A stretch of 64,000 bases of DNA from Nitzschia sp. pyKryTriq1 (taxonomy: Eukaryota; Bacillariophyta; Bacillariophyceae; Bacillariales; Bacillariaceae). The position numbers and the translations under genes were made by a program. Below, piece by piece: positions 1-9,800 of the stretch (within the stretch, counting starts at the first letter, position 1; each line of letters starts with the position of its first letter). The notes beneath the pieces are model-generated. The model did no database searches. It worked only from the letters and a program-made list of their open reading frames with translations, and was not told where the DNA came from. The DNA lies in NCBI GenBank assembly GCA_956465555.1, contig OY101116.1:3348001-3412000 (forward strand), given 5' to 3'.

Positions 1-1093
1 GCCGCCACGGTGATCGCAACTAAGGCGATCGAATACATCCGGAAAATAAACTCATCCTAGAATATTTTCGAATTGTGAGGGGGGGGGGGGGCATACCCAC
101 ACAAGCGAAGACCAAGGAAAGTAATATTCGTTGACTCTTACCTGTCCAACTCCAAATTGGTTCATGATCTTTTCGCTCATATTAGTTATAGCTCCGTCAC
201 ACAACAACGAAACAGTCTGAAGCGGTATGTGAGCACAATGAAGCGCACAAGAATGGACTCCTAGGAACTAGTGGGCAGACTTACCAGCATGACGACCCCT
301 TTCCACCCAAAGACGGCTGAAGAATTGGCGTCGGCGTGCATGAAGACAGCCAATGCGATACACATGCACAGAACTATGAAGTAGTCCATAAATTGGTACA
401 CCTTTTTGGTAATCAACACCCCGAAAAGCATGGTAAAAACGATGCGCGAGGATTTCATGAGCGTCTTGGCAGGATAGTTGATATACTGCATTGCCAGGTT
501 AGTCATCCCCAAATCAACAGCTCGCAACAAAGACAGCCCTAAATAAAGCAGAAAGGGAACTGGAATCGACTTGCTAGGAGAGGTGGAGACTGGGGCGTCG
601 ATGTTGGAATTCTTCGAAAGTAGCTTCTTCCGCTGTTGCGATTCGTAGACGTACGTCCGCAGCACAAATGCCAAGAGAGTGTAGCCGATGAACTGAATCG
701 TGGCCAGAAATAGACCCAGCTGCCGGCTGCAAATCTTCAAACACAATTGGATGAGGCACGAGAGGAGCTGGCAGTCGAAAAGAAATTGCTATAGACTCGT
801 ACCTGCACTGATAAGAGCTCCTGTAAATATCCGTATAACAATGAAAAGAAAAACACCCCACAAGCGCATGACAGAAATTGCATGTTCCGAGATAGATGAG
901 ATATGTCGACCCCCAAAACTAGGACTGGCTCCGAGACCAGATCCTCGAAGAATTCGATGTCGCTGGCAGAAGTCATCGTGGACATCCCTCCTCGCGATGT
1001 GGGAGGTGAAGGCAAGGTAGACAAAGTACCTGCGGCCGCGTCAGCATCGTCCCCTCTGCTGAAAATGAACGACGCTTGTTGCTTCCGTCTCAT
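1..1093 (-). CDS. UAA-family nucleotide-sugar / PAPS-type transporter, partial
   Basis: Membrane carrier of the UAA/SLC35B family, which moves nucleotide sugars or the sulfate donor PAPS into the Golgi or ER lumen. Model: exon 1 1093-803, exon 2 719-285, exon 3 216-142, exon 4 from 56 past the left edge, joined by introns with GTACGA/GTAAGT/GTAAGA donors. The frame runs through all joins, giving at least 285 residues. The family signature is plain in exon 2 (AMQYINYPAKTLMKSSRIVF, then a TM and ITKKVYQFMDY) and exon 3 (LLCDGAITNMSEKIMNQFG). The Tyr/Gly-rich YGYLQELL segment closes exon 1. The exon 2 acceptor is uncertain by a few codons: CAG before 719 and AAG just upstream both keep frame. 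Intron 3 holds a 13-G run. The C-terminus lies outside the window, so PAPS versus UDP-sugar specificity cannot be judged; SLC35B2/B3-like is my best guess. Confidence 0.78.
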
Positions 1094-2783
1094 GGTTCGA
1101 CAGTGAAAAGACTTCAGACTGCCGTGTGCTGTAGATGGAGGAAGTGGAATGCAACAAAACTACATGTACTCTCTCAATCAAGAAAACGTGGACAAAGGAC
1201 AAAGGATGGAGTCAATTTTATTTTATGACGTGCAGAACGCTTACTGTACCAGGTACTTTGTGTCTACAGTACAGGTACAGTACCTGGGTACGTTCTGTAC
1301 AGAGGGGGTACTGCGTGCGGGGTACAAGCAGCGTACCATGTACCGTACATACTACAGTACCTGGTACACGGGGTAGCTCTACCGGTGTACAGGGAACATC
1401 CCCAAGGGCGAAGGGTCAGGGCTACCGCCCACTAACGCGGAACTCACTTTAACGGCACGCTCGACATTGTCTTCGCGCTTGCCGAACGCTCCGTCCGTGG
1501 CCAAGAACCGTGGCCATGGCAAACCCCAACCCCAACCCCAACCCCAAGGAAATCCTGATTGGTGACTGAAACTGGACTCGATTTGTGATTAATCATATGA
1601 GTCAAGCTCTCCATCCTACGAGTCGTCACTAACGAAGCCCTCGACATCGTGTTAGTCAGACACTGCATGACTCCATCGACCGGAGCGCGTACAAGTAATC
1701 TCTTGACTAGTAGTAGCCACTAGTACTAGAACTACCGGTAGAGTAGAGAGTAGGAACAATAGTAGTATACTAACACACCTCAGCTTTTATTGTCACTTCA
1801 GAACCAATGGTAGGGTCATCTTGGAAGACCTTGTACCACCCGGTAGGTGCTACCCCATCATGAGAGCGTATCAACATTCGACGACTGATTCCATTGCCAA
1901 CATAACGGAGCTGCATCCTTGCCTTATGTGGCGCCATCCAACTGGTCGTGGTAGAGGACGTCCTGCTGCTCATCGCGGAGCTTCAGGTACACATCAATAC
2001 TATCTCATACCTTATGATGGTTCACTAGTAAAGCTTCCATCATAGAGGGGAAGAGTGCAGTACCTTGTCCGAAAGGACCGTTCTGCCCGTCGTCCGATGC
2101 ACATGTTCGGACGAGTGAGGTGACGTAAGCATTTGGCGATACGTACCTCATTGGCGACGGGTACCTACCTACCTTCACTTGTAACGCTCTTTATCTTAGT
2201 TTCACAATTATCTTTGACGACTACTTTCTATCGAGGTAGCTCAGTTGCGTCTTGTGACTTGTGACGGAAAAAATGACCCTCGCTGCGCTCGGGTTAATCA
2301 AATATGTTTGGCCACGCACACACGTTAAAAAATTGCCGGTGCGCTTTTGGGTGATTTCAGATGATGATTCTTCTTAGGCCCAGCTGGGTAGTAGATACTC
2401 TACAGGTACTACAGCACTGTCGTAGCTACTACTAGTAGAGTAGTAGAGCTAGAAAGCACCGCTACTGCTCTAGTAGAGAGGAGATAGTACAAATTTGGAG
2501 GACCTCCTATTATAATATTCCACAAGCGTTGACCTTGTCGGATGCTGACAGCTGTTACATCTATCACCCGCACGAGTGTAGTCGATAATATTATGAACTC
2601 TTTCTCCTCTCTACGTATGTACTACCTCGAGTAAAGAGGTCCTACCACGGAACCGTTAACAATTTGTCGACAGAAGTGACCCCACCGGTACAGTAGCAAT
2701 TTGGGAGGCTCATAATAATTCTCGCACAAAAGCATACGAGTACTTGACTAAAGAGTACCCCGAGGACCGAGGAAGGAAGTGCA
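1094..2783. other. Intergenic, GTAC- and CTAG-rich
   Basis: No convincing gene. Positions 1230-1400 are dense in GTAC words, and 1690-1765 and 2395-2480 in CTACTAGTAG-type words. A short CCCCAA tandem lies at 1524-1547. Small open frames here are no longer than chance predicts and show no family motif. Confidence 0.6.
1524..1547. repeat. (CCCCAA)4 tandem repeat
   Basis: Four head-to-tail CCCCAA units. The minus strand reads four GGGG runs separated by TT, a classic potential G-quadruplex and the same unit as ciliate telomeres. It is isolated and short, so an internal simple repeat is more likely than a telomere relic. Confidence 0.85.
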
Positions 2784-4397
2784 TTACTGGGACGTCAGAA
2801 GTGCCATCCACTCGTCTTTCTCAGCCTTCCCCTGCGTTTGAACTAGAATCTTTTTGTCCACCAACTTGCCGAACATCTTTGACGCGGCTGTCGCACCCCC
2901 ACCCTTCTCGATGATCGTGAAGGACGTCTCGTCAACAGGTTTTAAAATGCATTTTGCCAGCACAATGGATTCAGTAGGTGAGAGAGTATCACTCCAACCT
3001 TTCGAAAAGTTTGATTTACCCAAGAGTAAATTTTCCGCTGTAGGAACAATCACGTTCGGCATAAGAACTTGGAATGCGGCCTCTGGGGTGGAAGTGGAGG
3101 AAATGCGAGGGTCGTCCAGATCAAAAAAATGCAAGTAGGAATCCGCAGTCATGATAGCAAGTGAGATTTTCCACTCGGCATGGTTTCCGATACTCGATAC
3201 TCCTCCAGGAAGACTTCTTCGTTCTACCACCTTTGCTTTCGAGAGCAAATCACTAGTTAAAGGCGAATCTAGACTCAACGCCCCTACTCCTTTTTCTCCG
3301 ATTTCCGACAATAGGTTCGATTCTTTCTTTTGATTTTGAATAGCAAACTGTATGCTGCGTTCAATCTCGTCGCGGGAGATTTCCTTTTCAACCAACTCCT
3401 CCAAGACAGAATTATGAATACTTGGCAAACTCAGAAACAGGCGCTGTTGTCTTTGCACAAAGGCTACGAGGAATTCTCGTAGATTCATTCGTCGTAAGAT
3501 TTCTTCCTCTTTGACTTTGCGGAAAAGATCATCGAGTTGCGTCCTTCCTTTTTCCCATGCAGCATTTTGGTAAGCTACTGCAACTCGGTACTGAGTCTCC
3601 ACAATCTAACGATACGGTATGGTACAGGAGTTCTCCGGGAATGAGATTAAAAATTCAACAAGAGCCACCCAAGGCCTACTTTGAAGTGTACGTACCCAAG
3701 TATCATAAACCTCGCCGTTTGGAGCGTTTTCTTCGAGGGAGTTCGGGGTGGAAGAGTCAGCTCTGGATAAATAACGGCCCCACAAAGCAGTCACCTCGCT
3801 TTCAGTTTTTTCCAGTTCAGACAAAACTGGACTTACTAATTCTTCCATGGCCGAACATTGACTTTTAACATCCTCCAGCAAGGCGCCAATGGCTTCGGCA
3901 ATTTCCTCGTCCATGTTCTTGGCGTTTTCTCCGAATTTATTTGCCACAAACTTTTGCGCCTCCCGGATTTCTACCATGACAGACTTTTCGTCAACAATAG
4001 TCGTTCTTCGTTTATCTTTGCCGGAGCTCAAGAGGCGTTTTTGCTGCTTTTCATTCGTGACGTTTCCTTTCTCGTCCAAGAAAACGTCGTCGTGCATGGC
4101 AGCCATGGCATCAGCATAAACCTGGTGAGCTCGACACGTACCCAATACTAGGCGTTGAGCGCGAGCCGTTTCGGAGAGAGCTGCCGATAGCAAATCACGG
4201 TAGCTCTTCCAATACAGGGAAAGGGAATCAAACTTGGAGCTGTATGCCAACCGTCGCCTCGTTTCATATTCTTTCAGCCGGCCGTAGGTAGAATCATTGG
4301 GGTTCGACAGTGAACCAGGGTCGGCCTTGGAAGCCCCGGTTCCGTGATGCTGTTGCGACCAGGGTGTGCGGGCTTGATCATCTGTTAATTCTCTCAT
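2784..4397 (-). CDS. F-BAR-like helical domain plus PH-like domain protein (short paralogue)
   Basis: About 507 residues. Exon 1 4397-3696 and exon 2 3605-2784 are joined by a 90-nt intron (donor GTACGT, acceptor TTAG) that restores DTW-IVETQYRVAVAYQ, matching DGWLVEMYYRSAVAYQ in the paralogue at 25994-29603. ATG 4397 is chosen because the open frame upstream is Ser/Thr low complexity. Residues about 45-230 are long charged helices resembling an FCH/F-BAR membrane-curving module. The C-terminal 100 residues look like a PH fold, ending in the usual Trp-containing helix (KDEWMALL). Expected role, by inference: binding membranes or phosphoinositides in traffic or cytoskeleton work. No catalytic motif is seen. 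The domain calls rest on pattern and on paralogy, not on a search. Confidence 0.62.
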
Positions 4398-4731
4398 GGC
4401 GAGCTGTGAAGTTCGGTTATTGCACGTCAAAGGCGTGAAACGAGACGAACACAATACAGCACTCGTACTCGTACTCGTACTCCTACTGTGCAAATATTCA
4501 AGATCAAGGCAATTGATAATCTGAAATGAAGAAAAACTAGTCTGCTACCCCCCCCCTACAAAATCACAGGGGGCGTAGCATATATGTGTGTAGAAACAGT
4601 ACCAGAAAGAAGATTGCAGGACGTTGCAGGCTGTTGCAGGCTCTTGCAACAAGCAACTCTGTTACAAGACCCAGGATCTCTGCTCAAGACCCGAAAAATC
4701 TCGAAGTCGGGTCATTCCCATGTGACAACAG

Positions 4732-4759
4732 TACGAATATTACATATGTAAGATTCGTA
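4732..4759. repeat. 28-nt near-perfect palindrome
   Basis: Arms of 14 nt with one mismatch, centred on TACATATGTA. The half-site ATGTAAGATTC recurs at about 4787 and CGAATATTACATAT near 5109. It could be a fold-back repeat or an operator-like site; function unknown. Confidence 0.75.
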
Positions 4760-5426
4760 ACGACACACAGAATAAGGCGAAGCCTACAAATGTAAGATTC
4801 ACTTAAATACTACAAGACTCATTATTTTCCTTGCAAGACCCAATACCGTACCGGTATGTGTATCCTGCGAGCATGTCTCCATGGTGCCCCCAACAGTGCC
4901 CCCCCTCCCCTTTTCTGTGCATCAGCATGCCTATGTCTAGTAGTGGTAGTATTCCTATATTCAGTTCTGACTCAAAGTTCATCTTTTATGTCTGCTTTAT
5001 CTAAGTTCCTTGAACTCACAACATCAATGTCCATCCAGCAGAGTTCTCTAGTTTAATAGCTTGAACAATTGCAACCTACACATGTAAGCTTCCATGCTTA
5101 TACGCACGCGAATATTACATATTATGTCAGGTACTATCCTTGTACCTTGATCCAGGCAGGCTGAAAGACTGGCTTGGGTGATTCAGATTGGCAGAGATCT
5201 GTGCGCACTTTTGTCACAGTGTTCGTTTACTCCCGTTTATCGGACTTTTGATTTGCGCAATATTTTCGCTCGGACACGGAAGTTGATTAGATGCGTCGTG
5301 TCGCAAGGACATGCGGGATTGCTCGGTCGTCGCCGGTGTTTTGATTATTTGATGCCGACGCACGCCGGCCGGCGATCCATCACACAACAAGAGATCACAA
5401 CATCGGAAAAAGCGGCGCGCACGCAT

Positions 5427-5463
5427 CTTGTTCTTGCGACCGACGCTCGATCGCAAGAACAAG
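5427..5463. repeat. Perfect inverted repeat / hairpin upstream of small secreted ORF
   Basis: Arms CTTGTTCTTGCGA (5427-5439) and its exact complement (5451-5463) surround an 11-nt loop. The hairpin lies 95 nt before the ATG at 5558, in the probable promoter or 5' UTR. Loop and arms lack the GTAC words that make up most other palindromes in this window. Confidence 0.85.
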
Positions 5464-5557
5464 TACAACAACAACAGCATTGTAACACAAATAGAAGTCT
5501 ATTGATTACTCTATATATCTATCTACAGTAGTGTTGCTGATTGTCGGATTGACAATC

Positions 5558-5839
5558 ATGAAACTCTTGAATTCGCTCGCCATCCTTGCCACCATCCTCG
5601 CTCTCCAAACCATTGTCGTCGACATGCCCCGTCCCCGAAGGACTCCCGAAGAAAAGGCCGCCGCTCTTGAATGTCGTCCCGAACGGTATCGCGCGTAAAA
5701 CGTCGTCCGCAAGGAACGAAACAAGCTTGGATCGCAAAAAAAGAAAGTATTTGCCGAGCCCGGCGCGGATGCCACAGCTAGTAGTCCCGCTACTGGTGGT
5801 GTCGCTTCGTTCGGCGACTCGGGCAAGAACGGCAAGTGA
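5558..5839 (+). pseudogene. Small secreted-protein ORF interrupted by an in-frame TAA
   Basis: ATG 5558 opens a clear signal peptide (MKLLNSLAILATILALQTIV) followed by a basic/acidic stretch (PRPRRTPEEKAAALECRPER). The frame meets TAA at 5696-5698 after 46 codons, then stays open in the same frame for another 46 codons (basic, then Ala/Ser/Gly-rich, ending DSGKNGK) to TGA at 5837-5839. Either the product is a 46-residue secreted peptide, or this is a 93-codon gene with a premature stop, or the stop is read through. A TATATA stretch and a strong hairpin lie upstream. I recognise no family. Codon usage is GC-rich and gene-like on both sides of the stop. Confidence 0.4.
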
Positions 5840-6850
5840 TCGAACCAAATGGGGTGTTTTGGAGGCGGTGCATTTAGGTGTTAACCCTTTTGAGGGTCTA
5901 GGGTATGGTTTATCCCCTTGATGGGTACCAACTACTAACCCCTCTATCGAACCAACTAACCCCTCTATCGAACCCAGCCTTAACTGCAAGTTACGGGCGG
6001 GGGTAGCAGCCCATACCTTCAGGTACCCATCATAGCAGGAGTAATCGTAGACTGGCTCTCTCTCGCCCTCTCTATCTAACTAAACTACTGTACCTGGTAC
6101 CGGTACAGTACCAGGTACAGGACCCTGTTCGTAAAAGTAAGAAGTTCCATTCATCCTTCATCCGAGGAGGTTACAGCCGCGCGCTAAAACTTTGGGGGAT
6201 GACCACTGTACTCGTACTGTACAGGTACAAGCACACTGCTCTATCCAGCACGTCGAGTTGAAAGATGCTGTACCTGCTGGCGGCCTGCGCCGTGCGCCGT
6301 GCGTGCGCGTGTACTTGATAGGGTCATGTTAGTCACATCGGTAGCGGTCGCCGCTCGGGTCATTATTTTGGGCATCTACTGTAGCTAGCGTCTACCTGTA
6401 TGGACATACCGGAATAATTGTTTCCGACATCTAAGGACGCTGTGCCATCGCTACTGACCAATCAGCACTAAACGAGATATTGGAGGATTTGCATTTACTT
6501 TTACTTGTAGACTACTTTTGTAGTATCTCTCGAGTGTTAACAACAGATAGCTCATTATTTTCAATTCCAAACTTAAATTCTGTTGAAGACTTGAAACTAG
6601 CCAAGTCAATCAAAAGGGCTCGAATCTTCGAGCATACCGGTACCGGTAGCCGCCAGCACGGAATCATATAAGCAGGATTTCAGCTAGCTGGGACCTCACC
6701 TTCAAGTCTTGCCATGCTTTAGGGTAATCGGAAATGTGTTTGAAACCCGAGGGTCTGCCCTCGACGGCAAGAAATGTAGCACGGTTAATAAGTATGAGCA
6801 TCATCATATTTCTACCGAACAATAAAGGTGGAAGCGGATGTTGTTGTCGA
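5840..6850. other. Intergenic with a two-copy tandem and a GTAC hairpin
   Basis: A unit of about 19 nt (CTAACCCCTCTATCGAAC) is repeated twice at 5935-5973. A hairpin with 13-nt arms lies at 6088-6120. The rest shows scattered GTAC words and no supported gene. Confidence 0.55.
6088..6120. repeat. GTAC-type hairpin
   Basis: Arms CTGTACCTGGTAC (6088-6100) and its complement (6108-6120) enclose CGGTACA. This is a good example of the GTAC/GGTACC palindrome family found in nearly every gap of the window. Confidence 0.85.
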
Positions 6851-9800
6851 TTACCCCCCACCTCTTGCTTGGATGGCAGCAAGGAGACCTCCTCGTCCTC
6901 CACCGCCTCCTCCAGGAGCGTCGCCCCCCCCACGCCCTTGAATGGCAGCAAGCAGTCCTCCACGTCCGCCATCGCCACCGCCTCCTCCACGACCACGACC
7001 TTTGATTGCATCGAGAAGTCCGCCGCGGCCACCCCCGCCTCCTCCGCGACCCCCTTTTATGGCATCGAGCAGTCCGCCGCGGCCACCACCGCCTCCTCCA
7101 CGGCCGCGACCCCCTTTTATGGCATCGAGAAGTCCGCCGCGGCCACCACCTCCTCCACGGCCACCACCTTTGATGGCATCGAGGAGACCACCACGGCCGC
7201 CACCTCCTTTGATGGCATCCATGAGACCTCCTCTGGGAGGGCCTGGTAGCGGCGGCCCTCCAGCTCCACCAGACGATTGCTCGGCTTCCCCTTTAGCAGC
7301 CTCTTCCGCTTCCCTCTTCGCAATTTTCGCTTTGATGTCCTTCTCTATTTCTTCTTGTGTTTTCAGCTTTCGAGACATGGGCAACCGTTCGCCACCAAGA
7401 ACCGAGATTGTCTTTAAGTTCCTCTCCCTTAGCTCGGCGAGCAGGCCTTTCAACATGTCGACCGTCGACTTTATTCGAGTGTCCAGAACTCCCGTTTGCT
7501 TCAGTCGATTGTTGATGAACTTTGTGAAACTCTCAAAAGCTTCAGCAGTCTCTTCTGCCAAGGAACACTCCACAATGCTTCTGGGATCGGGCTTGCCTTC
7601 GCCTCCCTTTTTCCCGGAGAGCTGCATACCAGATCGCCCACAGATATCAAGGATGGATAATTTACAATCATTCAGTACATCGGTAAAATTCGCCACTTCC
7701 TTTTTCTTGACATCTTCCGTCAACTTAGTCTTATCGTCACCGAGAAGAATAATGTCCTCTAGCCATTTCGTCATCCCAAACTCCAGCTTATCCATCATAT
7801 CATCCATTTGCTCACAGCTTCCATTTGCCTTTGAAACTTGCAGCAGCTTTCCGTTGTAATGCTTTTTCAAGGCATCGCTTCTCTCATTTGCCTTCTTTTC
7901 TTTCATCAATTCTAGGGCTTCCTGCATCGCCTTGGCACCTGGATCATCCGTGTCAGCCTTCTTTACATCAGAAACTTCGTACTCAGCTGCGTCTGTAAAT
8001 CCATAGTCGCCATCATAGTCAATCAGCTTGTCTGCTTTCAGAGGACACTGCTTCCCAATCAAGGGACAGCCTTCATTTGGATTTGCACGGGTGGCATAAG
8101 GGTGCGCGCCGGGAGGACCGTATTGGTCGACGTGTCGTTGCCATGACGCGAGATTCTCCTTGAAATTTCCTTTCATCATGTTATAAAATGTCCATTTGCG
8201 CTCAGTCATCTTCTCTGCCTTCATCGCCTTCCACTGGGGGCCCACCTCCCTCAGATGCTCGTAAATAGCACGTCGCTCAGTCAACGTCAAACCAGTGACA
8301 CGCATATTTTCCAGGGTCGATGGGTGCATCCGAACAATGTCATCGGGATCTCTTCGAATCAATTGAAGGACATTGGTGCGTTTGAATTTCTTGGCAATCA
8401 GTTTTGGAAGATACTTGCCATTTGGTGTTGGTTCTGTCGTCAGCTGTGCTTCGCTCATGTTTCGTACTTCTACTGGCATGTGGCGTCGCAGCTTCTTGAG
8501 CGCCTCGAGGTTCCCAGGTTTATTATCCTCCTCCCATTTCTTCTCAAGCCGGTCTTGTTCCGCCTGGTACTCGTCTGTAAGAAGCAAGGCATTATTGTAT
8601 TTTTCCATTTCTTGTTCAAGCTTAAAGTACTCCTCACGTAGCCTGTTCTGCTCTTCTTTGTCAGGATGAGTGACGTCACTTCCACCGATCTCGCCCATCC
8701 TCTTTCCAATCTCTGATACCTTTTTTAAGCAGATTTCGTAGTCAATATCTTCGGCAACGGCAACACCAGCTTGCGCTAGTTGTTTTTCTAGCTTTTTCTG
8801 CCGCTTCTCGGCAGATTCGAGTTTCTGGAGGAGATCTCCCATCTTTTCAGCATCAAAATCACCACCCATTGTCGACATTTGAGCCAGTAAGTCGGCAATG
8901 CTCGAAGATGGGGCCGCCGGAGCAGGTGCTGGAGCACGGGCAGGTGAGGCGGCAGTTGCACCTTTTGGAAGAAGATTTTTCCTAATGAAGTCCTGTTCCA
9001 AATCTTGATCATCAGGAAGGGCTTGAAGAAGAAAGCGTGGTTTCTTGCCATCACTCCCTTGCTTCATCATTTCAACTTGATTGGGCAAGTCATCAAAGTC
9101 AACGATGTTTGCACCCTTGATGGCAGCCCGATCATTTTCGTCTAGCTCATCATTCTTCTTTAGACCCTCTTTGTTGGCTTCACTGATCAAGACAACCTGG
9201 GCATTGTCCTTCACTTGATCTCTCTTTACAAGTATTAGATTATCTCTGCCTGGATCGCCTCTTACCTGGTCTTTCGGTACTAATACATATCCATCTGGAA
9301 CAGAGTCACCACCGGCTTGCTCTCTTGAAACTGCAACCATGCCTTCGGGTATGGTTCGGGCTGCCTGTTCTTGCGGGACAAGAACCATTCCTTCCGGGAC
9401 TGTCGCTTGGTCCTTGGGAACCAGGGCCATACCCGCCGGTACGGCGCTACTTGATGCCACTGGGATCCCAGCAGCTACCATCTTCGTCATCGCATCTGCG
9501 GATGAGCTAGCAGCAATCTCATTGGTCAGCACCGAGTCCTGAATGTTCTGAGCAACTCCGTCCACTGCCATCTTTTGAGCGACGGCACCTTCTGGCATGC
9601 CCATTTTCAACATTTTTCGGTATTGTGACGCCACTTCTTCCTCGCCAGTAGAAAGGGAGGATATTTTTGCAGTTGAAGCTGCTGGAGCACCGCCGATTGC
9701 TCGCGCAGGGGCTTCATGCGCAAGAACTGAATCTTGAACGTTTTGTGCGACACCATCGACGGCCATTTTCTGCATTACCGCACCGTCTGGCATCCCCATC

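Larger units (their letters stand above)
4398..5557. other. Intergenic with short repeats and palindromes
   Basis: No gene supported. A 10-nt unit ending in TTGCAGG repeats three to four times at 4612-4650. A near-perfect palindrome lies at 4732-4759 (14-nt arms, one mismatch), and its half ATGTAAGATTC recurs near 4787. A strong hairpin sits at 5427-5463 and a TATATA stretch at about 5508-5515 upstream of the small secreted ORF. Confidence 0.55.

Noticed and set aside
5681-5715. A 28-nt intron that would remove the TAA in the small secreted ORF
   Set aside because: Far shorter than any other intron here and would shift the downstream frame that is otherwise open.
5519-5989. 156-codon minus-strand frame over the small secreted ORF
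   Set aside because: Product lacks any motif; the plus strand has a strong signal peptide and upstream TATA-like word.
6942-7859. 305-codon Pro/Ser-rich plus-strand frame
   Set aside because: Complement of the Gly/Arg-rich WH2 repeats; Pro runs are the expected shadow of Gly codons.
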